Below are positions 25,909 through 37,214 of a stretch of 64,000 bases of DNA, one piece after another. Source of the DNA: Cornus controversa (lineage: Eukaryota > Streptophyta > Magnoliopsida > Cornales > Cornaceae); the NCBI GenBank assembly GCA_026545225.1, contig CM048849.1:33862336-33926335 (forward strand), written 5' to 3'. The notes under the pieces were generated by a model, which was not told the DNA's origin, searched no databases, and saw only the letters and a list, made by a program, of their open reading frames with translations. Every line of letters begins with the position of its first letter. The stretch's first letter is position 1. Position numbers and translations under genes: made by a program.

Positions 25909-26573
25909 TTTTAAGCAATTATGAGAGGATTGACAAAGGATACCAGTGAAGTGGTAGTGAAGAGATGTTGGGGGTTGTGGCTTTAAGATATTGCTGCACT
26001 TACCCGTCAGCTTGCATGAAGATGGAGAAAAAATTAAAAACTTGACTTCAAGTCTTCCGTAAATCATGACTTCCAAATCAGAAAACTACAACTTGTCAAA
26101 CTTAATTGAACCCTTTGACTAGGGAATTCCAGTGGCCAACTATGTGGTTCAGTTTGATCACTTTGGTAAATATAGAATGGTTCAAACTGCTTGTCTTTTG
26201 CACAATCGATCCATATTATGCATACTTGTTTCTGCTTCAGTAATCTAGAACGTGACCGTGAGATACATTTTCAAGATGGGTAGAGTAAATTTCTAAAGAC
26301 AATTGAATTCTAAATATTAAGAACTATCAACAATATGTTCTTTATGAACTAAAATTTCAATTATAGTTCCAACGGTCATCATATTAATTCTGTGTTCTTC
26401 ACTAAACCTTTTTTACACAATTGTTTTTTTATTTCTTCTTGTTTACTTTATGTTTTCTCTTTTGTTTCTCAAAGTTTAATGAATAATTCTACCAATTTCG
26501 GGCCCACCATCCCAATCACATCAAAATCAGACTGGTCTGAATCAGATTTATAAATCATTATCTTTAATCTACA
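25909..26573 (-). promoter_or_regulatory. 5' flank and candidate promoter of the RLP gene
   Basis: On the minus strand TCTATATTTA (about 26167-26176) is a candidate TATA box about 260 bp before the start codon. From about 26060 outward this flank is duplicated at 31735 onwards, where the TATA-like stretch is changed. The assignment of the TATA box is inference from position only. Confidence 0.4.
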
Positions 26574-26864
26574 CTTGGCAACTAGCCTAAGGGTGAGCTT
26601 ATTTGGAATAGGTCAATACTCTCTTAGTAGAAGAAATACTACTCTACAAGGACTTTCTTCCATATATATGCTTGACAACTAGCCTAAGGGTGAGCTTATT
26701 TGGAATAGGACAATACTGTCTTAGTAGAAGAAACACTACTCTACAAGGACTTTCTTCCATTTATATGCTTGGCAACTAGCTTAAGGGTGAGCTTATTTGG
26801 AATAGGACAATACTGTCTTAGTAGAAGAAACACTACCCTACAAGGACTTTCTTCCTATATCGTT
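26574..26864. repeat. 97-bp triple tandem repeat, unit 1
   Basis: Three head-to-tail units starting CTTGGCAACTAGCCTAAGGG at 26574, 26671 and 26768, each running to CAAGGACTTTCTTCC. Identical period and very high similarity indicate recent expansion. They lie 0.7-1.0 kb upstream of the RLP start codon. Confidence 0.95.
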
Positions 26865-27243
26865 TTCCTTTAAGAAACAGAATCCATGAGCATGACAGTC
26901 AGCATATATATGGACTTGACTCGAAGTCCTCCAAGAGAGAGCCACTAAAAATGCATGCCGTGAAAGAATGGAATGACTCAAAAGCTATAAACTTGTTGGA
27001 TTTCTATGTGTACCCTTTGATAGGGGTTGCAATTACGAACTGGTGGCCGGAGCTTAATTATAGAATCATAAGTTCACAACTAACAAATGACAGTCCCTGT
27101 TCTGATCTACAAGAACAGCCTTGAAACAAGGTGTTTCCAGGCCTTGATGGTCAGTTTTTACCACCGATGCTTCGGCTAAAGTTAGGCTTTACAAGAAAGG
27201 AAGGCCCCTATGTGATGCATTTTCATTTTTTATGTAAAAAATA
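26865..27243. other. Non-coding flank within duplication unit 1
   Basis: Nothing coding seen. Conserved in the second unit at about 32527-32926. Confidence 0.6.
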
Positions 27244-27401
27244 ATGATTTAGAGACCGAATCGGACTAGTCCGATTCTAGTTTTATGAGTGAGGGTAATG
27301 GGTCCGATCACATGACATTACCATGACATCATGAGGTGGGACCCAACACCCCACTCACATAAAACCACTTTCGAACAAGTCCGATTAGGCCTCCGTATCA
27401 T
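27244..27401. mobile_element. MITE, unit 1 copy
   Basis: A 158-bp element with long imperfect inverted ends (about 50 bp), recognisable by ACCGAATCGGACTAGTCCGA on the left and AAGTCCGATTAGGCC on the right. Same length as the copy at 32927-33084, so it predates the duplication. No clear target duplication was found. Confidence 0.7.
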
Positions 27402-28538
27402 CACTCATAAAACCACTTTAGAACCATTGAGAAAAGATTAGAAGGTTTCAACTTCTTATACTTTGTCTATGGAAAAATATTGAGTATCGGTCGGGTACTA
27501 CATCCTCGGTATGTCTGGGTACCCAATACTAAGAAGTGACTTTTTAGGATAAAATAACCAATCACTTGTTCCTTTTGCGCATGTATTGGTCAAAATTTTG
27601 GCCAAAAAAGGGACAAAATTGCACTAAACCTTTTTGTACTATTCCAAAATTTCAAAAAACTATCGTGAACTAAATTTTGTGTCAATTAACTCCTACGACT
27701 ATTAAAAAGCTGCCAAATTACACCCTCTAGATGATTGCCATCCAATTCTGTTAATTTTTTATATTTTGTTTTTACAAAATTACTCTCAAAAACCTATTAA
27801 TTGGAAGAAAGAAAAAAAAAAGAGTCACGGACCAAAACAAGTGGAAAAAAAGAAGTGAATATTACAAGTCCTACTTTTCCATGCAAAAGACGAGCAAATT
27901 CTATAAAAAGACCAATAAGTCCTACTTTTGAAACACTTTTCCATTTAAGTTCTAAACCACTCAACATTCCCCTCATACCTTTACCAAATTAGATTTAAAA
28001 TTAATTTAATTAAAATTCAATTCCAATATTTTTTTTTTTTAGATTTTACTACAATAATTTTTCATATATAAAATTTTAAATTCTATTTAAAAATTAATAA
28101 AATATTGTAATTTCTTATTATTTAAACAATTTGAATAAAATTTTGTCCTTTTTAAAAAATATACTAATTATTTTGATAATTTAATTAAAATTCAATTCAA
28201 AAAATCTTTTGTAATTTTTTGACAATAATTTTTCATATACAAAAATTAAAAATTTTATTTAAAAATTAATAAAATATTACAATTTATTTTTATTGAAACA
28301 ATTTGAATAAAATTTTAACCTTTTGAAAAATAAACTAATTATTTTAAAAATAAAAATATAAAAATGAAAAAAATCTAATTACTAATAGAAATAATTTAGA
28401 CATATTTAAATATTCAAATAGAAAATTTAGGCTTACATATCAATTTTAATAGAAATTATAATTGCAAAATTTTAATCTAATTTGGGAAGGGTTTCTGGAC
28501 TTATTGATCCTATAAAAAGAAAAAAAAACTAAGTCTTA
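27402..28538. other. AT-rich non-coding block
   Basis: Very AT-rich sequence with local repeats such as AAAATTTTATTTAAAAATTA recurring at about 28080 and 28250. The ORF at 27801-27992 is not conserved as coding in the second unit and is disregarded. Confidence 0.6.
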
Positions 28539-30331
28539 GGAGGGTGTATTCAATTAGGATTTTAAAGGATTTTGAAAGACATTTTGTAAGTGACAGACTT
28601 TCATAAATTTCTATGGATTTAAGTAGAATTCATAGATTTCTATAAACTTTTATTATAGACTTTCATGGATTTGTATAGACTTCTATTAGAGACTTTGATG
28701 GATTTTTATAGACTTGTAATGATTTCTTCAATATATTTTATTTATTTGTATCATTGAATTATATTTTTGCGTACAAGTAAACTAATGGTTCAAGGGGCAG
28801 GTATAATGCAAAATGAATAACCTATCATTTATGATTTCTGTTATTTAAAATTATTCTGTATAATTATTAAGAACCTGTACAAAGTTACATATATCTCTCC
28901 TCATAATAGTGCGAAGAATGATTAAGCATTATATGTCAAAATGAAAGTTGAACATATGATTTGGATTAGGCTGAACCATGTTTCTTCTTTTGTTATTTTA
29001 TACGTATTATATGTTAATCTAATGACAAAAAAGTTATGCTCATGATAAATGGAATATTTTCATATCTTATAATTTTTGCCTCATTGTATTAGATAGATAG
29101 GATATATAGACATGTTGTTTTTTTTATAAAAAAAAAAAAAAAAAGATTATGCTACTGCGGTGCGCACTATAATTTTCACGAAAAACAAAAGTTATAACAA
29201 ACGCAAACAACTGGCATTCACAAAAGTATAGTGATAAGTTTATAACAAGTTTGAAAGCAAAATTAAAAGGAAAATATTTAACATTCATTACTCAATATCC
29301 TTAGTTGTCATTGTTATCATTGTGCCCGACATCTCTCCACATATTCAAAGCTATACTAACTCTCCATTCATTAGCATTATCTCGTTGTTGCTCTTGTGTT
29401 TGAAAAAATTAATTTCAAAAATTATAAAAGATAATTCTTTACAAATAATTTTTTTTTGTAACTGAATTTTTAGAAAACAATTTTCATAAAACTTACAACA
29501 AAACAATTTTTTTTGTACAAATTTCTGGTTTTCATTTATTTGAAACATAAAACTGTTTTAAAAAAAATTAAACTAAACAAATTCTAAATATTTACTTTTG
29601 ATGCCCCATAAAATATTTTTCATATGAAATTCTTTATAAAAAATCATTTTTCTTTTTATTTTGTATATTTAAAAAGTATATAGACATTTGTTTTATTGTA
29701 TGTATGACTTGTTAAATGAGTATACATATGAGAATAAATATGTACAAGTGTATATAAACATTGTAGCATGTTAAATGAGTATCTATATGAGAGTAAATCC
29801 GTACATATGTATATGCATTGATATATAATAAACGATAAATCCATACAAGTGTATATGCATTGATATATAATAAACGATAAATCCATACAACTTTTGAATA
29901 AACTATTCTCATATTAAAGACAGTGTGGATTATGGGTATGAAAAATACATGCACTCAGTAGACCATAATTTTTAATGACAAGGTAATACCACCCTCACAA
30001 ACCCTATTTGGTGAGTGTGTGTGTATATATATATATATATATTATTTTATGATATATTTTTTTATAGATCAAAGATCCACAACACCTTCTCAAATTCATT
30101 TCTTGGTTTCAATGTTGCGATCTCTATGACTTTTTTAATACACCTAGGCCTTTTTAAATTCTAATTGAATACCGTTAGATTTGTATAGAGTTTTTAGAAG
30201 TCTAGAAAAGTCTGGATTTAATATCGCCATATTTGTATAGAGTCTTTAAAAGTCTATAAAATTTTGGATTGAATACACAGATTTTTAAAGTCTTTTAAAA
30301 TCCTTTAAAATCCTAATTGAATACACTCTCC
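28539..30331. mobile_element. PIF/Harbinger-like non-autonomous element, unit 1
   Basis: Inverted termini of about 40 bp begin GGAGGGTGTATTCAATTAGG and close with CCTAATTGAATACACTCTCC, flanked by TTA on both sides (28536-28538 and 30332-30334). TTA target sites fit the PIF/Harbinger superfamily. Subterminal repeats of the form GACTTTCATGGATTT...ATAGACTT occur at both ends. The 1793-bp body has no transposase. Confidence 0.72.
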
Positions 30332-30709
30332 TTAGTTGTAATTTTTCCAAAAAAAAATTGAACAAGAATAGAATCATGGAAAATCACATTGGTTGTGAGA
30401 AGAATTAAACAAAACACCCAGAAATCGATTTTAAAGATAGATCACCTTTGAGTCAAATACACCTTGAGCTGATCGATATGATCTCTTCGAGCCCAACGTT
30501 GCCCAAAGTAAATAATCATCCGCCATTAATCGTCCTCCTCTTCTCTCTCTGCTACATGTCGCTCGCCCTTCAAATCAATCATAACAAAGACATACAAATA
30601 CACATTCATAGGCACAGGCTTCCAAATATGCTATCAAATTCTCATACTCACATTTTCGATCCTTCTCAATGACTGCTCAATCACAAGTTCATATATATAT
30701 ATATAGTCA
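30332..30709. other. Non-coding stretch before a short conserved ORF
   Basis: No supported gene. The ORF at 30448-30672 is not kept open in the second duplication unit and is not called. Confidence 0.55.
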
Positions 30710-30865
30710 ATGGCTGCTCAATCCCCAACTCTATCCTCCGTCTGCAAGATCGTCGGCAAACGATACATTGTACTGGCCGTAGACGCTGCTGGGGAGGAAG
30801 ACGACGAGTCGTCAGACGGTGCTGGTGCGGTGGTGCTGTGTGGGACTCAATGCATGAAGTATTAA
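30710..30865 (+). CDS. Short unknown ORF, unit 1 copy
   Basis: A 51-residue frame starting MAAQSPTLSSVCKIVGKRY and continuing through an acidic stretch (GEEDDESSDG). It is GC-richer than its surroundings and its first half is kept in frame in the second copy at 36641, which hints at a former coding exon. It is not recognised. It could be the first exon of a lost gene, and no splice donor was confirmed. Confidence 0.3.
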   Translation: MAAQSPTLSSVCKIVGKRYIVLAVDAAGEEDDESSDGAGAVVLCGTQCMKY

Positions 30866-31254
30866 TAATTTTTTTCAGATTTTCAAATAAGGGTATTTTT
30901 GTTATTAAAAATATTTTTTTATGGCACATTTAACAGAAAATCAGACGGCTGTCGAAGAGGTTACATATTGGCGACTTTTTAACAATTGAATAGTTGTAAT
31001 GTCAGTTGCTTCCGGTGCCTAGTGAAGCATTGGTTTAAGGTTCGGTTTTTTTTAGAGTGTAAATAATTTTTTAAGAGACACATTTGCAATAGAAGTAGAG
31101 TTTTATTTGATTTTTGTGAAAGAGTGCTTTTGCACGATATAAAAACTTTTTAATAATTGAAGGATTTATTTGACAAAAAAAAAAGTGTTCACAAAAGTTT
31201 TTAAAGAAATTTGAAGTTGAAATCACCATTCCATGTCATTTCATTGGAATGGTC
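30866..31254. other. Non-coding stretch
   Basis: AT-rich, conserved in the second duplication unit (about 36800-37210); no coding seen. Confidence 0.55.
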
Positions 31255-31575
31255 ATCACCGTTGTCGCCACTACCGCCACCTTCTACCACTGTCACCGCT
31301 ACCTTCCACCACTATTGCCGTCATAGTCTTCTACCATTGCCATTGCCATCTTCCACTACCACCACAGTTTCTGCGACCTTCCACCATCGTCACTGCCACC
31401 GTCGCCTTCCAACACCACCTACACCACTACCGCCTTCCACCACCTCCACATACACCACTGTTGTTTTGCACCACCACTGCCTTCCATTACTTCCACCACC
31501 GCAACTTCCTTCCACCATCACCTACACCATTTTCGCCTTCCACCATTATCATTGCCTTTCACGACCACTGCCATT
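31255..31575. repeat. CCACC-type minisatellite, first array
   Basis: Degenerate repeats of TTCCACCACC with CCATCG/CCGCC variants, over about 320 bp. Three further arrays lie at 37215-37590, 37975-38345 and 38695-38835, each with the same flanking sequence (CCATTTATTTT... on the right). Histidine- and proline-rich ORFs across it are by-products. Confidence 0.85.
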
Positions 31576-32235
31576 TATTTTGAAAAAAATTAAAAAAAAA
31601 TGTTATTTAGTTAGTTTAATTTATCTGTCACTAAGAATGATACCTTGGATAATTTAATTTAAAATTCATTCCATTTTTATATTGTTTCATATTAAAAGAG
31701 AGCACCTTCATAGAATCAAGAAATAATGGAATGACTCCAAAATCAAGACTCCCAAATAAAAAAACTACAACTTTTGCAACTTAATTGAACACTTCATTTT
31801 CAGAAAACGTAGAATGGTTCAAACTGCTTGTCTTTTGCACAATCGATCCATATTATGCATACTTGTTGCTGCTTCAGTAATCTAGAACGTGACCGTGAGA
31901 TACATTTTCAAGATGGGTAGAGTAAATTTCTACAAACAATTGAATACTAAATATTAAGAAATATCAACAATATGTTCTTTATGAACTAAATTTTCAATTA
32001 TCGTTCCAACGGTCTTCATGTTAATTATGTGTTGTTCACTAAACACAAACATTTGATCAAGCCAAGTTTGCTACACCTATACACAATTGTTTTTGTTTTC
32101 TTCTTGTTTACTTTATGTTCTCTTTTGTGTCTCAAAGTTTAATGAATAATTCTACCGATTTCGGCCCACCATCCCAAACACATCAAAATCAGACTGGTCC
32201 GAATCAGATTTATAAATCAATATCTTTAATCTACA

Positions 32236-32526
32236 CTTGGCAACTAGCCTAAGGGTGAGCTTATTTGGAATAGGTCAATACTCTCTTAGTAGAAGAAACA
32301 CTACTCTACAAGGACTTTCTTCCATATACATGCTTGGCAACTAGCGTAAGGGTGAGCTTATTTGGAATAGGTCAATACTCTCTTAGTAGAAGAAACACTA
32401 CTCTACAGGGACTTTCTTCCATATATATGCTGACTATCATACTCATGGGTTCCATGTGAGCTTATTTGGAATAGGTCAATACTCTCATAGTAGAAGAAAC
32501 ACTACTCTACAAGGACTTTCTTCTTA
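32236..32526. repeat. 97-bp triple tandem repeat, unit 2
   Basis: Three units at 32236, 32333 and about 32430, matching 26574-26864. The first part of the third unit is replaced by an inverted copy of sequence from 32549-32580. Confidence 0.92.
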
Positions 32527-32926
32527 TATCGTTTTCCTTTAAGAAACAGAACCCATGAGCATGACAGTCAGCATATATATGGACTTGACTAGAAGTCATC
32601 CGAGAGAGAGCCACTAAAAATGCATGCCATGAAAGAATGGAATGACTAAAAAGTCATTCAAAAGCTATAAACTTGTTGGATTTCTATGTATACCCTTTGA
32701 CAGGGGTTGCAATTACGAACTGGAGGCCGGAGCTTAATTATAGAATCACAAGTTCACAACTAACAAATGACCGTCCCTGTTTTAATCTACAAGATCAGCC
32801 TTAAAACAAGGTGTTTCCAGGCCTTGATGCTCAGTTTTTACCACTGATGCTTCGGCTAAAGTTAGGCTTTACAAGAAAGGAAGGGCCCTTTGTGATACAT
32901 TTTCTTTTTTTATGTAAAGAATAATA

Positions 32927-33084
32927 ATAATTTGGAAGCCGAATCGGACTAGTCCGATTCTAGTTTTATAAGTGGGGGTAATGGGTTCGAACACATGACA
33001 TTACCATCATATCATGAGGTGGGATCCACCACCCCACTCACATAAAACTACTTTTGAACTAGTCCGATTTGGCCTCCGTATCAT
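32927..33084. mobile_element. MITE, unit 2 copy
   Basis: A 158-bp counterpart of 27244-27401, containing GAATCGGACTAGTCCGATTC near its left end. Confidence 0.68.
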
Positions 33085-34206
33085 TACTCATAAAACTACT
33101 TTAGAACCATTGAGAAAAGATTAGAAGGTTTTAACTTCTTATAATTTGTCTATGGAAAAATATTGAGTATTGGTCGGGTACTACATCCTCGGTATGCTTG
33201 GGTACTCAATACTAAGAAGTGACTTCTTAGGATAAAATAACCAATCACTTGTACCTTTTGCATATGTAGATTATGTATTGGTCAAAATTTTGGTGCAAAA
33301 AGGGGCAAAATTGCACTAAACCTTATGTACTATTCCAATTTTTCAAAAAACTATCCTGAACTAATTTTTGTGTCAATTAATTCCTACAATTATTAAAAAG
33401 CTGCAAAATTACACCCTCTAGGTAATTGCCATCCAATTCTGTTAATTTTTTATATTTTTTATCTTTACAAAATTACCCTTAAAAACCTATTAATTGGAAG
33501 AAAAAAAAAGAGTCACGGACCATAACAGGTGGAAAAAAAGAAGTGAAAATTACAAGTCCTACTTTTCCATGCAAAAGACAAGTAAATCCTATAAAAAGAC
33601 CAATAAGTCCTACTTTTGAAACATTTTTTCATTTAAGTTCTAAGCCACTCAACATTCCCCTTATACCCTTACCAAATAAGATTTAAAATTAATTTAATTA
33701 AAATTCAATTCCATTTTTTTTTTTTTGTAGATTTTACTACAATAATTTTTCATATACAAAATTTTAAATTCTATTTAAAAATTAATAAAAACAATTTGAA
33801 TAAAATTTTATCCTTGTTAAAAAATATACTAATTATTTTGATAATTTAATTAAAGTTCAATTCGAAAAAACTTTTGTAGTTTTACGCCAATAATTTTTCA
33901 TATACAAAAATTAAAAATTTTATTTAAAAATTAATAAAATATTACAATTTATTTTTATTGAAACCATTTGAATAAAATTTTATCCTTTTGAAAAATAAAC
34001 TAATTCTTTTGAAAATAAAAATATAAAAATAAAAAAAATCTAATTACTAATAGAAATAATTTAGACATATTTAAATATTCAAATAGAAATTTTTGGCTTT
34101 CATATCAATTTTTAATAGAAATTATAATTGCAAAATTTTAATCTAACTTGGGAAGGGTTTCTGGACTTATTGATCCTATAAAAAGAAAAAAAAAAAGTAA
34201 GACTTA
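33085..34206. other. AT-rich non-coding block, unit 2
   Basis: Counterpart of 27402-28538 with small indels, including loss of about 25 bp near 33790. Nothing coding seen. Confidence 0.6.
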
Positions 34207-36209
34207 TGAGGGTGTATTCAATTAGGATTTTAAAGGATTTTGAAAGACATTTTTTAAGTGACAGACTCTCATAAATTTCTATGGATTTTACTAGAATTCA
34301 TGGATTTCTATAGACTTTTGTTACAGACTTTCATGGATTTCTATAGACTTTTATTAGACTTTGATGGGTTTTTATAGACTTGTAATGATTTCTTCAATAT
34401 ATTTTATTTATTTGTATTCTTAAATTATATTTTTTCGTACAAGTAAACTAATGGCTCAAGGGGCAGGTATAATGCAAAATGGATAAGCTATCATTTCTGT
34501 TGTTTGGAATTATTCAATAGAATTATTAAGAACTTGTACAAAGTTACATATATATATCCCTCCTCATAAAAGTGCGGAGAATAATTAAGCAATATATGTC
34601 AAAATGAAAATTGAACGTATGATTTGGATTGGGCTGAACCATGTTCCTTCTTTTGTTATTTTATTCATAATATATGTTAAGCTAATTACAAAAAAGTATG
34701 CTCATGGTAAATGAAATATTTTCATATTTTATAATTTTTGCCTCATTGTATTAGATAGATAGGATATTTAGACATGTTTTTTTTTTTTATAAAAAAAGAA
34801 AAAAAAATTATGCTATTGTGACGCACACCATAATTTTCACAGAAAACAAAAGTTATAGCAAATGCAAAACAACTAGCATTCACAAAAGTATAGTGACAAG
34901 TTTATAACAAGTTTGAAAGCAAAATAAAAAAAATATATTTAAATTCATTACTCAATATCCTTAGTTCTCATTGTGCCCGACATCTTTCCACATATTCAAA
35001 GCTATACTAACTCTCCATTCATTAGCATTATCTCGTTATTGCTCGTGTTTGAAAACATTATTTTCAAGTAATTATAAAATACAACTCTCTACAAATAATT
35101 TTTTTTGTAACTGAATTTTAGAAAACAATTTTCATAAAACTTACAACAAAACAAATTTTTTTTTGTGTACAAATTTCTGATTTTCATTTATCTAAAACAT
35201 AAAATATTTTAAAAAAATTAAACCAAACAGATTCTAAATATCTACTTTTGTTGCCCCATAAAATATTTTTCATATGAAATTCTTTATAAAAAATTATTTT
35301 TCTTTTTATTTTGTATATTTAAAAGATATATAGACATTTGTTTTATTGTATGTATGGCTTTTTAAATGAGTATACATATGAGTATAAATATGTACAAATT
35401 TATATAAACATTGTAACATGTTAAATGGGTATCTATATGAGAGTAAATCTATATAAATGTATATGCATTAATATATAATAAACTATAAATCCATACAACT
35501 TTTGAATAAACTATTTTCATATTAAAGATAGTGTGGACTGTGGGTACGGAAAGTACATGCTTATGACCAAGGTAATACCACCCTCACAAATCCTATTTTG
35601 TGTGTGTGTGTGTATATATATAATATTATTTTAAGAATTGATATCTTTGTTTATAGATCAAAGATCCACTGCACTCTCTTAAATTCAGTCATTGGTTTCG
35701 GTGTTGCGGTATAAATTGGACTATGCACCAAACTGGGTTCTGGCATTGATGATCTTTGATATATTGATTGTTTTGTTTGTGCAATTCGTTTGATTTTGTT
35801 TGTAGGATGACTTTTTTTTTAATCTTAATTGAATAGAAAAAGAGAGAGAGAAAAATTGAGAGAGAAAAATGAGTGTACCTTGAGAGATGGAGAAAGGTTG
35901 TTCGTATTCTGCAGAAAAAAAAAAATCTACCAAAATTTGTGGGGAAAAGATTGGATTTGTTATGGATTTCAGTATTTATAACTTCCACCCTCAAATCCAC
36001 CAAAATTCACCACTTAATGAAATCTTTCAAAATCTATGATTTTTTTAATACACCTGGACTTTTGTAAACTTTTTTAAAATCCTAATTGAATACTGCTAGA
36101 ATTGTAAAAACTCTTTAAAAGTCAATAAAAGTTTTAATTAAATACTGCCAGATTTGTATAGACTCTTTAAAAGTCTTTAAAGTATTTTAAAATCCTAAAT
36201 ACACCCCCC
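34207..36209. mobile_element. PIF/Harbinger-like non-autonomous element, unit 2
   Basis: Counterpart of 28539-30331, with TTA on both sides (34204-34206 and 36210-36212). It is 2003 bp, about 210 bp longer than the unit 1 copy; extra sequence around 35710-36030 is absent from unit 1. This longer form is probably closer to the original. The ORFs at 35689-36003 lack transposase motifs. Confidence 0.7.
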
Positions 36210-36599
36210 TTAGTTATAATTTTTCCAAAAAAAAATTGAACAAGAATAGAATCATGGAAAATCACATTGGTTGTGAGAATAATTAAACAAAACAAGCCGA
36301 AAATCGATTTTAAAGAGAGAAGTAAAAATTCAAGATAGATCACCTTTGAGTCAAATACACCTTAAGTTGATCGATATGATCTCTTTGAGCCCAACGTTGA
36401 CCATTTCCCAAAGTAAATCATCCGCCATTAATTGTCTAACTCTTCTCTCTCTGGTACATGTCGCTCACCCTTCAAATCAATCATAACAAAGACATACAAA
36501 TAAACATTCATAGGCACAGGTTTTGAAATATGCAATCAAAATCTTATACTCTCATTTTTTTATCTTTCTCAATGATTGCTCAATCACAAGTTCATACAA

Positions 36600-36639
<40 letters not shown>

Positions 36640-36640
36640 A

Positions 36641-36919
36641 ATGGTTGCTCAATCCCCAACTCTACCCTCCATCTACAACATTGTTGGTAAACGATACCTT
36701 GTACTGGCTGTAGATGCTGCAGGGGAGGAAGACGACGAGGCGGACGGTGCTAGTGCGGTGGTTCTGGGTGGGAGTCGATGCATGACAGATGAATTATTAA
36801 TAAATTCTTTGAGCTTTTTAAATAAGGGTATTTTTGTTATTAAAAATATTTTTTATGGCACATTTAACAAAAAGTCGTCCAAGAGGTTACAGATCGGTGA
36901 TTTTTTAACAATTGAGTAG
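36641..36919 (+). CDS. Short unknown ORF, unit 2 copy
   Basis: A 92-residue frame starting MVAQSPTLPSIYNIVGKRY, matching the unit 1 ORF over about its first 48 residues. After that the two copies read differently because of a small indel near 36785, so the C-terminal half is probably not real coding. Preceded by a (TA)n run (about 36602-36635). Function unknown. Confidence 0.3.
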   Translation: MVAQSPTLPSIYNIVGKRYLVLAVDAAGEEDDEADGASAVVLGGSRCMTDELLINSLSFLNKGIFVIKNIFYGTFNKKSSKRLQIGDFLTIE

Positions 36920-37214
36920 TAGTAAAGTCAGTTGGTTCTGGTGTCTCGTGAAGCATAGGTTTAAGGTTTGATTCTTTTAAAATGCAAATAATTTCTTAAG
37001 AGGCATGCCAACAACAGAAATCAAGTTTTATCCGACTTGTGTGGAGGAGCGCTTTGCACAATGTAAAATACTTTTTAATAATTGAAGGGTTTATTTGACA
37101 AAAAAAAATTGTTCACAAAAGTTTTTAAAAAAATTTAAAGTTGAAATTACCATTCCATGTCATTCCATTAGAATGTTCATTCCATTCCCAAGTAAAAAAA
37201 AAATCACGTTCCAA
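36920..37214. other. Non-coding stretch
   Basis: Counterpart of 30950-31250. No feature beyond the duplication. Confidence 0.5.

Larger units (their letters stand above)
26060..31700. repeat. Tandem segmental duplication, unit 1
   Basis: About 5.6 kb that is repeated head-to-tail at 31735-37700. The shared order is RLP 5' flank, 97-bp triple repeat, MITE, AT-rich block, Harbinger-type element, short ORF, and CCACC minisatellite. The offset is 5637 bp near 26173 and about 5.93 kb near 31211, because of indels in the second copy. Confidence 0.95.

Noticed and set aside
25909..26076. 56-residue N-terminal extension of the RLP frame
   Set aside because: It precedes the signal peptide, lacks receptor features and largely overlaps the duplicated flank; the downstream methionine at 25908 is the better start.
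31211..31657. Histidine/proline-rich ORFs over CCACC arrays (also 37095-37625, 38130-38395, 38431-38880)
   Set aside because: Open in several frames at once because the DNA is a degenerate minisatellite without stops; no domain, start context or conservation of one frame.
35689..36003. Possible transposase ORF in the Harbinger-like element
   Set aside because: No DDE or helix-turn-helix motif; overlapping ORFs in other frames; sequence absent from the sister copy.
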